Positions 33,816 through 41,264 of a stretch of 64,000 nt of DNA are shown piece after piece. Position 1 is the stretch's first letter; each line of letters starts with the position of its first letter. This stretch comes from JAWOLE01 sp963815655 (GTDB lineage Bacteria > Acidobacteriota > Thermoanaerobaculia > UBA5066 > Gp7-AA6): assembly GCA_963815655.1 (NCBI GenBank), contig CAWFHK010000001.1:1178001-1242000 (forward strand), read 5' to 3'. Under the pieces are notes generated by a model. That model did no database searches and was not told where the DNA came from. It saw nothing but the letters and a program-made list of their open reading frames with translations. Both the position numbers and the translations under genes were made by a program.

Positions 33816-34685
33816 TCAAGCGTCGAGCCGCGGCAGCACGTCCGCGAGCGCGACGCAGCGGTCCGCCGTGAGCCAGCGCTCGAAGCGCTCCGGCAGCCCG
33901 CGCAGGTTGTAGAAGTGGACGAGCCGCACGAGCGGATCCAGCGCCTCCATCGCCGGGTGTTCCGCGTCGAACTCCCAGGGATGGAACGTGAAGACGGCGG
34001 GGAGCCCGGCGTCGCGGAACCTGTCCTCTTCGCGCCGAAGCCTCGCGGCGGAAAACATGCGGAAGGGCCATCCTCCTCCCATCGGGATCGTGCGGCCAAA
34101 ACCGCGCCCCGTCAGCGGCGGCACCTCGACGAGCGATCCGCCGCCGATCTCGATCCGGTGCGCTCCCGGCGGGTTCTCCGCCCGCCCGAGCGGGGGGACC
34201 GCCGTCATGGACGCGTCGCAGTGGAACCCTTCCTCGACGAGCACTCCCAGAGCGTCCTGGCCGGCATGGCGAATGGACCATTCCGCGGCCCGGTACGAGA
34301 GGGCCCGCTTTCCCGAAGCTCCCTCGATCCGGTCCCGCGCCCGCAGCAGGTCTCGCCGGAACTCCGCGCGGCTCATCTCGTCGGCCCGCCGGTGGAGATC
34401 GCCGTGCACGCCGATCTCATGCCCGCGCCGCGCCGCCTCCCGCGCGAGATCCGGGTACCGCCCGGCGATCCACCCCAGGAAGAAGAGAGTCGCCCGGTGC
34501 CCGCCCCGCTCCAGCCGGTCGAGCACCGCGAGGAGAGTCCTCTCGATCCGCGGCGGGAATCCGCTCCAGCGCCTCGGGTCGGAGTAGTAATCGTCTCCGC
34601 AGACGTGGAACCAATCCTCCACGTCGATGGTGAGGACCCGCGGCGCCCGGCCGAGAACTCGGAGTGGCGTGATCTTCGGCAACAT
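33816..34685 (-). CDS. Polysaccharide deacetylase (NodB fold, XrtA-locus type)
   Basis: 289 residues, no signal peptide. The NodB motifs are TIDVEDWFHVCG (metal-binding Asp), HEIGVHGDLHRR (His pair), SYRAAEWSIRHA (in place of RxPxxS) and the C-terminal FTFHPWEFD. The DVEDWFH opening and FTFHPWEF end are typical of deacetylases found beside exosortase/PEP-CTERM exopolysaccharide loci. It would remove N-acetyl groups from a cell-envelope glycan or glycolipid. A TACAAT box ends 9 nt before the ATG. The glycosyltransferase upstream and the acyl-chain genes downstream hint at a shared glycolipid pathway. Confidence 0.85.
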   Translation of the reverse strand: MLPKITPLRVLGRAPRVLTIDVEDWFHVCGDDYYSDPRRWSGFPPRIERTLLAVLDRLERGGHRATLFFLGWIAGRYPDLAREAARRGHEIGVHGDLHRRADEMSRAEFRRDLLRARDRIEGASGKRALSYRAAEWSIRHAGQDALGVLVEEGFHCDASMTAVPPLGRAENPPGAHRIEIGGGSLVEVPPLTGRGFGRTIPMGGGWPFRMFSAARLRREEDRFRDAGLPAVFTFHPWEFDAEHPAMEALDPLVRLVHFYNLRGLPERFERWLTADRCVALADVLPRLDA

Positions 34686-34739
34686 GAAGAGCGCATTGTA
34701 GCGAGGGAGATCAGTCGCTCCTCTGGAGTCAAGACCATT

Positions 34740-35432
34740 TCAGTCGCACTCGAACACCTTGTAGTACACCGCCCCCCACGAAATGATCCAGGTGTCCACG
34801 AACGGCCGGTAATGCGAGGGCCCCCCGTAGATCGCGCTCACCGGGACGTGGCGGAACCGCGGCACGTGGCGCGCGGCCTTGAGCAGGATCTCGGTCTCGA
34901 TCATGTAGCCGCGCGAGTTGAGATCGAGCCGGCGCAGCAGATCGGCCGAGATCACGCGGTAGCCGGACTGGCCGTCCTCGACGTCGTGGCCCGTCATCCG
35001 GGAAAGGATGCGGCTCCCGATCTCGTTGGTCCGGTAGCGCACCGCGGGAGTCTCTTCGGGCCGCGCCATTCGGGATCCGATGACGAAGTCGTCTCCGTCT
35101 CTGGCGGCCTCCAGGAGCGCGGCCAGGTCTCCCGGGTCGTGCTGCCCGTCGCTGTCCACGAAGGCCACGTGCGTGGCGTCGGTCGAGAGCAGGCGCGCGA
35201 GGCCGGCGCGGATCGCGCTCCCTTTCCCGCCGTTCTCGGGAAGGCGCAGGACTTCTCCGCCCACCTCCACCGCGCGCTCTCCGGTCGCGTCCGTCGAGCC
35301 ATCGTCGACGACCAGGACCCGCGGCACGTGACACAGCAGGCCTCCAACGACCGGCCCGACCGTTTCCGCGGCCTGGTACGCGGGCACCAGCGCCACCGGC
35401 CGGAACGGAACCGCCGCAGTCACTCGCGCCAT
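34740..35432 (-). CDS. Family 2 glycosyltransferase (DPM1-like)
   Basis: 230 residues, cytosolic GT-A fold without C-terminal membrane helices. Motifs are VALVPAYQAAETVGPVV, VLVVDDGSTDATGER, ENGGKGSAIRAGL and the metal-binding FVDSDGQHDPGDL, with the acceptor region GYRVISADLLRRLD. Family members transfer sugars from nucleotide donors to polyprenyl phosphates or growing glycans. It is the first gene of a leftward group (deacetylase, fabD, fabG). A TAGGAT box lies 9 nt before the ATG. The nuo operon is divergent from it across an 80-bp gap. Confidence 0.9.
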   Translation of the reverse strand: MARVTAAVPFRPVALVPAYQAAETVGPVVGGLLCHVPRVLVVDDGSTDATGERAVEVGGEVLRLPENGGKGSAIRAGLARLLSTDATHVAFVDSDGQHDPGDLAALLEAARDGDDFVIGSRMARPEETPAVRYRTNEIGSRILSRMTGHDVEDGQSGYRVISADLLRRLDLNSRGYMIETEILLKAARHVPRFRHVPVSAIYGGPSHYRPFVDTWIISWGAVYYKVFECD

Positions 35433-35512
35433 GTCTCTGCGATCCTAACCGTCTCCCTGATTTGTCTTCACGTTGACTGCCCTCGATCCTTGTGAAAAAG
35501 TCCACAGGAGCC

Positions 35513-35866
35513 ATGGCAGAGAGCTTCCTGCCCGTTCTCCTCCTCATGGTCGTTGCCGCCGGGATCGCCGGCGTGATTCTGCTTCTCTCCTACCTGCTCG
35601 GCCCGAGGCTTTCGACGCGCCGCAAGCTCGACACCTACGAGAGCGGCGTTCCCCTGATCGACGCCTCCCACAAGCGCCTCTCCATCCGCTACTTCGTCGT
35701 GGCCATGGTCTTCATCCTGTTCGACGTCGAGATCGCGTTCCTCTACCCGTGGGCTGTCGTCTTTCGCACGGCGGCCGCGGCGCTCTTCGTCGAGATGCTC
35801 GTCTTCCTCGCGGTGCTCGCCGTCGGGTACGCGTACCTCTGGAGGAAGGGAGCGTTCGACTGGTGA
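35513..35866 (+). CDS. nuoA: NADH-quinone oxidoreductase subunit A
   Basis: 117 residues from ATG 35513, chosen for the ACAGGAG ribosome binding site; GTG 35492 is an upstream alternative. Three transmembrane helices with the conserved loop DTYESGVPLIDASHKRLSIRYF and the acidic helix FILFDVEIAFLYPWA. NuoA lies beside the quinone entry site and normally precedes nuoB. Here it is directly followed by nuoE, whose GTG overlaps its stop (GTGA at 35863-35866), so nuoB, C and D are absent from their usual place. Confidence 0.92.
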   Translation: MAESFLPVLLLMVVAAGIAGVILLLSYLLGPRLSTRRKLDTYESGVPLIDASHKRLSIRYFVVAMVFILFDVEIAFLYPWAVVFRTAAAALFVEMLVFLAVLAVGYAYLWRKGAFDW

Positions 35867-36381
35867 GCGGCCGACGCTACGGCGTTCAGGGATCCGGACA
35901 GCCGGCCAGGTTCCCGCCGGAGGCCCTCGCCCGGATCGAGGAGATCCTGAAGCGCTACCCCACCCGGCAGGCCGCGCTCCTTTCCGTCCTCTGGGTCGCC
36001 CAGGAGACGTTCGGCTGGATCTCGAAGGAGGCGGCCGAGGAGGTCTCGCGCCTCCTCGAGCTGTCCCCGGCGCACGTGGACGGGGTGCTGACCTTCTACA
36101 CGATGTACAACCTGCGCCCGGTCGGAAGGAACCTGCTCCAGTTCTGCACCTCCATCTCCTGCCACCTCGCCGGGGCGGGACGCCTGATGGAGCGGTGCAC
36201 GAAGCGGCTGGGTGTGGAGCTGGAGCAGACGACCCCGGACGGGAAATTCACGGTCGTCGAGGTCGAGTGCATCGCCGGCTGCGACCGCGCGCCGTCCATG
36301 ATGGTCAACGACACGTACCACGAGCCGATGGACGAGGAGAAGCTCGACGCTCTCCTCGACAGGCTCTCGGCGGACGCCTGA
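35863..36381 (+). CDS. nuoE: NADH-quinone oxidoreductase subunit E
   Basis: 172 residues from GTG 35863. The thioredoxin-like 2Fe-2S domain (cluster N1a) has its ligands in QFCTSISCHLAGAG and VECIAGCDRAPSM, i.e. C-x4-C and C-x3-C. The helical N-terminal part (IEEILKRYPTRQAALLSVLW) packs against NuoF. It belongs to the NADH dehydrogenase module. It overlaps nuoA by four bases and is separated from nuoF by one base, so the operon is tightly coupled. Confidence 0.93.
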   Translation: MSGRRYGVQGSGQPARFPPEALARIEEILKRYPTRQAALLSVLWVAQETFGWISKEAAEEVSRLLELSPAHVDGVLTFYTMYNLRPVGRNLLQFCTSISCHLAGAGRLMERCTKRLGVELEQTTPDGKFTVVEVECIAGCDRAPSMMVNDTYHEPMDEEKLDALLDRLSADA

Positions 36382-36382
36382 G

Positions 36383-37702
36383 ATGAGCGAGAAGGTCCTG
36401 CTCGCGCGCGTCGGGAGGAAGGACTCGCGCTCGATCGAGAGGTACATCGCGGACGGGGGCTACGCGGCCCTGCGCACCGTCCTGACCGGCGGCTGGACCC
36501 CGGAGAGGCTGACCGACGAGGTCAAGAAGTCGGGGCTGCGCGGGCGCGGCGGCGCGGGGTTCCCGACGGGAGTCAAGTGGGGATTCGTCCCGAAGGACAC
36601 GAAGGGGAAGCCGGTCTATCTCCTCTGCAACGCGGACGAATCGGAGCCCGGCACGTTCAAGGACCGGCTGCTGATGGAAGAGGACCCGCACCAGGTCATC
36701 GAGGGGATCATCCTCTCCTCCTACGCGATCAAGTGCCGCAGCGCCTACATCTACATCCGCGGCGAGTTCTACCTGGGCGCGCGGATCCTGGTGAAGGCGA
36801 TCGAGGAGGCGTACGCGAAGGGCTTCCTGGGAGAGAACATCCTGGGCTCCGGCTATGCCCTCGACGTCACGGTCCACCGCGGCGCGGGCGCCTACATCTG
36901 CGGCGAGGAGACCGGGCTGATCGAGAGCCTCGAGGGGAAGCGCGGACAGCCGCGCATCAAGCCGCCGTTTCCCGCCGTCTGGGGCGTCTTCGGATGCCCG
37001 ACGATCGTGAACAACGTCGAGACGCTCGCCTGCGTCGTCCACATCGTCAACCGCGGCGCCGAGTGGTTCGTGAAGATCGGCCGCAACGAAAAGAACAGCG
37101 GCCCCAAGCTCTACTGCCTCTCCGGGCACGTCAACCGTCCTGGCGTCTACGAGGCCGCGATGGGGCTGCAGATGAAGGATCTCCTCTTCGGCGCGGACTT
37201 CGGCCAGGGGATGAAGGACGGGAAGAAGGTCAAGGCCGTGATCCCGGGGGGCGCCTCGGCCGCGATGCTCACGCCGGAGGAGATCGAGGACTGCCCGCTC
37301 GATTTCGACGGCCTCGCCGCCAAGAAGTCGATGCTCGGCTCAGCCGCCATCATCGTGATGAACGAGGACACCTGCATCGTCAACGCCGCGCAGAACCTCG
37401 CCAAGTTCTTCTCCCACGAATCGTGCGGGCAGTGCACGCCATGCCGCGAGGGAACTCCCTGGCTCCATAAAGTCCTGACGCGGATCGAGAGCGGCGAGGG
37501 GCGCCTCCAGGACATCGACCTGCTCGAGAGGATCTCCAACCAGATGGCCAACGGCATGACGATCTGCGTCTTCGCGGACGCCGCGATCGCGCCGGTCCTC
37601 TCCTCCGTCGGCAAGTTCCGCGACGAGTTTCGCTACCACGTCGAGCAGAAGCGCTGCCTCGTCGGACCGGGGGCCTCGCGGCCGGAGCTCGTGACGGCAT
37701 GA
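36383..37702 (+). CDS. nuoF: NADH-quinone oxidoreductase subunit F
   Basis: 439 residues. FMN and NADH binding are seen in GLRGRGGAGFPTGVKWGF, LLCNADESEPGTFKDR and VHRGAGAYICGEETGL. The 4Fe-4S cluster N3 ligands are in ESCGQCTPCREGT with the last cysteine in a downstream C-terminal helix. This subunit oxidises NADH and starts the electron chain toward NuoG. Length and motifs are complete. Its stop overlaps the nuoG start (ATGA at 37699-37702). Confidence 0.95.
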   Translation: MSEKVLLARVGRKDSRSIERYIADGGYAALRTVLTGGWTPERLTDEVKKSGLRGRGGAGFPTGVKWGFVPKDTKGKPVYLLCNADESEPGTFKDRLLMEEDPHQVIEGIILSSYAIKCRSAYIYIRGEFYLGARILVKAIEEAYAKGFLGENILGSGYALDVTVHRGAGAYICGEETGLIESLEGKRGQPRIKPPFPAVWGVFGCPTIVNNVETLACVVHIVNRGAEWFVKIGRNEKNSGPKLYCLSGHVNRPGVYEAAMGLQMKDLLFGADFGQGMKDGKKVKAVIPGGASAAMLTPEEIEDCPLDFDGLAAKKSMLGSAAIIVMNEDTCIVNAAQNLAKFFSHESCGQCTPCREGTPWLHKVLTRIESGEGRLQDIDLLERISNQMANGMTICVFADAAIAPVLSSVGKFRDEFRYHVEQKRCLVGPGASRPELVTA

Positions 37703-39378
37703 GCGCGAGCCCTCCGCAGCCCCCGGCCGCGCCCGCGGCGCCGGCCGCGCCGCCCAAGGACACCTTCACGGTCCTTTTCGACGGCAAGCCGATCGAGGTG
37801 CCGAAGAACATCAACCTGATCGAGGCGGCCAAGCTCGCCGGGATCGAGATCCCCCACTTCTGCTTCCACCCGCGCCTCTCGGTCGTCGGCCAGTGCCGGA
37901 TGTGCCTCGTCGAGATCGAGGGGATCCCGAAGATCCAGGCCGCCTGCACGACGCCGTTGAAGGACGGACTCTCCGTCAAGACGAAGACGGAGAAGGTCGT
38001 CGAGTCGCGCGCGGCGAACATGGAGTTCCTCCTCATCAACCATCCGCTCGACTGCCCGATCTGCGACCAGGCGGGCGAGTGCAGGCTCCAGGACAACTCC
38101 TTCGGCTACGGCGACCAGCGCTCGCGCTACGACGAGAAGAAGCGCCAGTACGCCGGGTTCGACCGCACGATGATCGGCCCGCACGTCATCGCCGACATGA
38201 CGCGCTGCATCCAGTGCACGCGCTGCATCCGCTTCTGCCAGGAGATCGCCGGCACCGGGGAGCTGACCTTCCTCGACCGCGGCGGGCGAACCCTCGTCTG
38301 GACCCACGACGGCCAGCCGCTCGCCAACGACTGGTCCGGCTGCGCCGCCGACGTCTGCCCGGTCGGGGCGCTGACGGTCAGGGAGTTCCGGTTCCGCAGC
38401 CGCGTCTGGTACCTGGAGAAGGCGCGCTCGGTCTGCCCCGGCTGCAACATCGGCTGCAACATCTCGATCGAGAACCGGGACTCGATCGTCTACCGCTTCC
38501 TGCCGCGCCTGAACCCGCAGGTCAACGACTACTGGATCTGCGACTACGGGCGCTTCCTCTCCGAGAGCCTGAACCTGCGCGAGGTCGAGAAGGCCTCCGT
38601 GCGCGAGGGAGACGCGGTCGTGGAAACTCACGTCCCCGCCGCGGTCGAGAAGATCGCCGCGAGGATCCGGCGGACCGCGGCCTCCACGGGGCCGGCCGGC
38701 CTCTTCTTCCTCGGCTCGGCGAACCTCTCCAACGAGGAGAACTATCTCCTCCGGAAGATCGCGGACCACCTCTCCTGCGGCAACCGCGACGCGGTCGTGG
38801 ACACGTCGCGGCTTCGCCGGATGAAGTCGAAGACCGCCTGGGTCGAGGGGGATCACGCGGGCCCCAACTTCTCCGGGGCGAAGGACATGGGCCTCTCGCC
38901 TCTGCCGGGCGGCTACGGCCTGGAAGACGTCCTGTCGGGCAGGGCGCGGCCGGAGGTCATCCTCGTCGCGGACGCTTCGTTCTCCAGCATGGCGGACGAT
39001 CCGCAGAAAGTGGCCGTCCTGCGCCAGGCCTCCTTGCTGGCCACCGCGGCGCGGACCGCAAACGCGTTGACGCGCGCCGCCGACGTCGTTCTTCCCGCGG
39101 CGTCTCTCGCGGAGAAGGAAGGGACGTTCACCAACGTCCAGGGACGCGTGCAGAAGTTCGATCGCGCGTTCCTGCCGAAGCCGCCGGCGCGGGCGCACTG
39201 GGAGCTTCTCCTGCTTCTCGCCGTCGCGCTCGGCTGGGGGGACCGCAACTGGACGCCGGAAGACCTGCGCCGGCAGATACAGGCGGAAGTGAACGGGTAC
39301 GCGGGCGTGACCGAGGAGGAGCTGAAGGGCGGCATCCTGATGAAGAAGGGCGACTTCGTCTCCTTCGGGGCGATCTAG
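37699..39378 (+). CDS. nuoG: NADH-quinone oxidoreductase subunit G, short form
   Basis: 559 residues, against ~700-900 in most NuoG proteins. A Pro/Ala-rich N-terminal tail precedes the ferredoxin domain (HFCFHPRLSVVGQCRMCLVE for 2Fe-2S), then HPLDCPICDQAGECRLQD, CIQCTRCIRFCQE and CAADVCPVGAL for the 4Fe-4S clusters. An additional cluster of N7 type is indicated by SVCPGCNIGCN and a later CDYGR. The molybdopterin-oxidoreductase-like part is reduced to ~330 residues, ending VVLPAASLAEKEGTFTNVQG and a short tail. It carries electrons from NuoF toward the missing NuoI/NuoB relay. Confidence 0.92.
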   Translation: MSASPPQPPAAPAAPAAPPKDTFTVLFDGKPIEVPKNINLIEAAKLAGIEIPHFCFHPRLSVVGQCRMCLVEIEGIPKIQAACTTPLKDGLSVKTKTEKVVESRAANMEFLLINHPLDCPICDQAGECRLQDNSFGYGDQRSRYDEKKRQYAGFDRTMIGPHVIADMTRCIQCTRCIRFCQEIAGTGELTFLDRGGRTLVWTHDGQPLANDWSGCAADVCPVGALTVREFRFRSRVWYLEKARSVCPGCNIGCNISIENRDSIVYRFLPRLNPQVNDYWICDYGRFLSESLNLREVEKASVREGDAVVETHVPAAVEKIAARIRRTAASTGPAGLFFLGSANLSNEENYLLRKIADHLSCGNRDAVVDTSRLRRMKSKTAWVEGDHAGPNFSGAKDMGLSPLPGGYGLEDVLSGRARPEVILVADASFSSMADDPQKVAVLRQASLLATAARTANALTRAADVVLPAASLAEKEGTFTNVQGRVQKFDRAFLPKPPARAHWELLLLLAVALGWGDRNWTPEDLRRQIQAEVNGYAGVTEEELKGGILMKKGDFVSFGAI

Positions 39379-39385
39379 CTTCAGG

Positions 39386-40423
39386 ATGAGCGCAGTCGAC
39401 TGGCTGATCCTCGCGCTCCGGGTCCTGATCCCGCTCGGCGTGATCCTGACGGTCGTTCCGATGCTCGGCTGGGCGGAGCGGCGCGGAGCCGGTCTCATCC
39501 AGGACCGGCCCGGGCCCAACCGCGTGGGGCCTTTCGGGCTCCTCCAGCTCCCGGTGGACGCCGTCAAGTTCTTCTTCAAGGAAGACGTCATTCCCACGAA
39601 CGCGGACAAGGTTCTCTACGTCCTCGCTCCGGGGATCGCGGTCTTCTCCGCGCTGACGACGTTCGCCGTGATTCCCTACGGCGCCACCCTGCCGGCCGGC
39701 GGGCGGGATATCCCCCTGATCGGGGCTGACCTCTCGATCGGCGTCCTCTATGTCTTCGCGCTGACCTCTCTCTCGGTGTACGGCATCGTGCTGGCCGGCT
39801 GGGCGTCGAACAACAAGTTCTCGCTGATCGGAGGCCTGCGGTCGAGCGCGCAGATCATCTCCTACGAGCTCGCGATGACGACCGCGGCCGCGGGAGCGAT
39901 CCTCGTCTCGGGGTCCCTGAGGCTGCCCGACATCGTCGCGAGCCAGGAACGGCTGTGGCTCGGGTTCCTCCCGCGCTGGAACGTCGCGCCGCAGTTTCTC
40001 GGCTTCCTCGTCTTCTTCATCTCGACCTTCGCGGAAACCAACCGGACCCCGTTCGACCTGCCGGAGGCGGACGCCGAGCTTGTCGGCGGCTACCACACCG
40101 AGTACTCCGCGATGAAGTTCGCGATGTTCATGATGGCGGAGTACGTCAACATCGTGGTCGCCTGCGCGCTCACGGTGACGCTCTACTTCGGGGGGTGGAG
40201 CCTCCCCGGGTTCCATCCGCACGGCCTCCTCGGGGCGATCGCATCCATCCTGATCTTCTCGGTCAAGACCCTGTTCTTCGTCCTCGTCTTCATCTGGGTG
40301 CGCTGGACGCTCCCCCGCTTCCGCTACGACCAGCTGATGCGCATCGGCTGGAAGGCGCTCCTGCCGCTCGCGCTTCTGAACCTCTTCTGGGTGGCGGGGC
40401 TCGTCGCGCTGGGATGGATGTGA
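39386..40423 (+). CDS. nuoH: NADH-quinone oxidoreductase subunit H
   Basis: 345 residues, about eight membrane helices. Conserved segments are WAERRGAGLIQDRPGPNRVG near the start, DAVKFFFKEDVIP, and the quinone-site loop ETNRTPFDLPEADAEL, followed by GGYHTEYSAMKF and MMAEYVNI. It forms much of the quinone chamber and links the peripheral arm to the proton pumps. In most bacteria nuoI follows nuoH; here nuoJ comes next after 16 bp with no room for nuoI. Confidence 0.95.
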   Translation: MSAVDWLILALRVLIPLGVILTVVPMLGWAERRGAGLIQDRPGPNRVGPFGLLQLPVDAVKFFFKEDVIPTNADKVLYVLAPGIAVFSALTTFAVIPYGATLPAGGRDIPLIGADLSIGVLYVFALTSLSVYGIVLAGWASNNKFSLIGGLRSSAQIISYELAMTTAAAGAILVSGSLRLPDIVASQERLWLGFLPRWNVAPQFLGFLVFFISTFAETNRTPFDLPEADAELVGGYHTEYSAMKFAMFMMAEYVNIVVACALTVTLYFGGWSLPGFHPHGLLGAIASILIFSVKTLFFVLVFIWVRWTLPRFRYDQLMRIGWKALLPLALLNLFWVAGLVALGWM

Positions 40424-40439
40424 TGGGAAGGAGCGCGCG

Positions 40440-40949
40440 ATGACTGCACGTGTCGTTTTCGACGCGGCCGCGGCGATGGCGATCCTGTTCGCCGCGCTGA
40501 TGGTCGTCCACCCCCACCCGGTCAAGAGCGTGCTCGCCGTGGTCGTCTCCTTCTTCGGGCTCGCGGTCTGCTACGTGATGCTCTCCGCCCCCTTCATCGC
40601 GGCGATCCAGGTCATCGTCTACGCGGGGGCGATCCTCGTCCTCTTCCTCTTCGTCCTGATGCTCTTGAACGTCGGCCCGGAGCCGCGGGAGCGGGACCCG
40701 CGCCCGATCCAGCGGTGGCTCTCCGCCATCGCGCTCCTCCTCTTCGCCGCCCTGCTGCTCGGCCTGCTCCGGGCGCACGGCTCGGCAACGGGCACCCCGG
40801 CCGCGTCCGGGGCGGTTTCCGGCGACGTCGCTCCGCTCGCGCGCCTCCTCTTCTCGCAGTACCTCCTCCCCTTCGAGGCCCTCTCGATCCTGCTCCTCGC
40901 CGCGCTCGTCGGGGCCTTCGTCCTGGCGCAGAGGGAGAAGCGCTCGTGA
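40440..40949 (+). CDS. nuoJ: NADH-quinone oxidoreductase subunit J
   Basis: 169 residues with five membrane helices. The third helix shows the family segment QVIVYAGAILVLFLFVLML, which contains the pi-bulge region, preceded by the SAPFIAAIQ motif. The subunit is part of the proton/water channel next to NuoH. Its stop overlaps the nuoK start (GTGA at 40946-40949). Between helices 4 and 5 lies a Gly/Ala/Ser-rich loop (TGTPAASGAVSGDV). Confidence 0.93.
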   Translation: MTARVVFDAAAAMAILFAALMVVHPHPVKSVLAVVVSFFGLAVCYVMLSAPFIAAIQVIVYAGAILVLFLFVLMLLNVGPEPRERDPRPIQRWLSAIALLLFAALLLGLLRAHGSATGTPAASGAVSGDVAPLARLLFSQYLLPFEALSILLLAALVGAFVLAQREKRS

Positions 40950-41257
40950 TCGGCTCGATCCCCCTCGGGGACGTGCTCCTGGCCTCGGGAGCGCTCTTCA
41001 CCATCGGCCTCGCGGGGGCTCTCCTGCGCCGCAGCGCGATCTCGATCTTCCTCTCGATCGAGGTGATGATGAACGCCGCGAATCTCGCCGCGATCGGCTA
41101 CGGGGCGGCCATGGGCACCCGCGAGGGGCAGATCGTCGTCTTCTTCATCATCGCGATCGCCGCGGCGGAGGCTTCGGTCGGGCTCGCCATCTTCGTCGCC
41201 CTCTTCCGCCACAAGGAGACGATCGACGTGAACAAGATCAACCTGCTGAAGTGGTGA
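40946..41257 (+). CDS. nuoK: NADH-quinone oxidoreductase subunit K
   Basis: 103 residues from GTG 40946, three helices. Conserved features are GALFTIGLAGALLRRSAISI and FLSIEVMMNAANLAAI (glutamate in helix 2), then IIAIAAAEASVGLAIFVALFR (second glutamate in helix 3). These glutamates line the proton path. It is coupled to nuoJ by overlap and followed by nuoL after 7 bp. Confidence 0.94.
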   Translation: MIGSIPLGDVLLASGALFTIGLAGALLRRSAISIFLSIEVMMNAANLAAIGYGAAMGTREGQIVVFFIIAIAAAEASVGLAIFVALFRHKETIDVNKINLLKW

Positions 41258-41264
41258 GCGGCGC

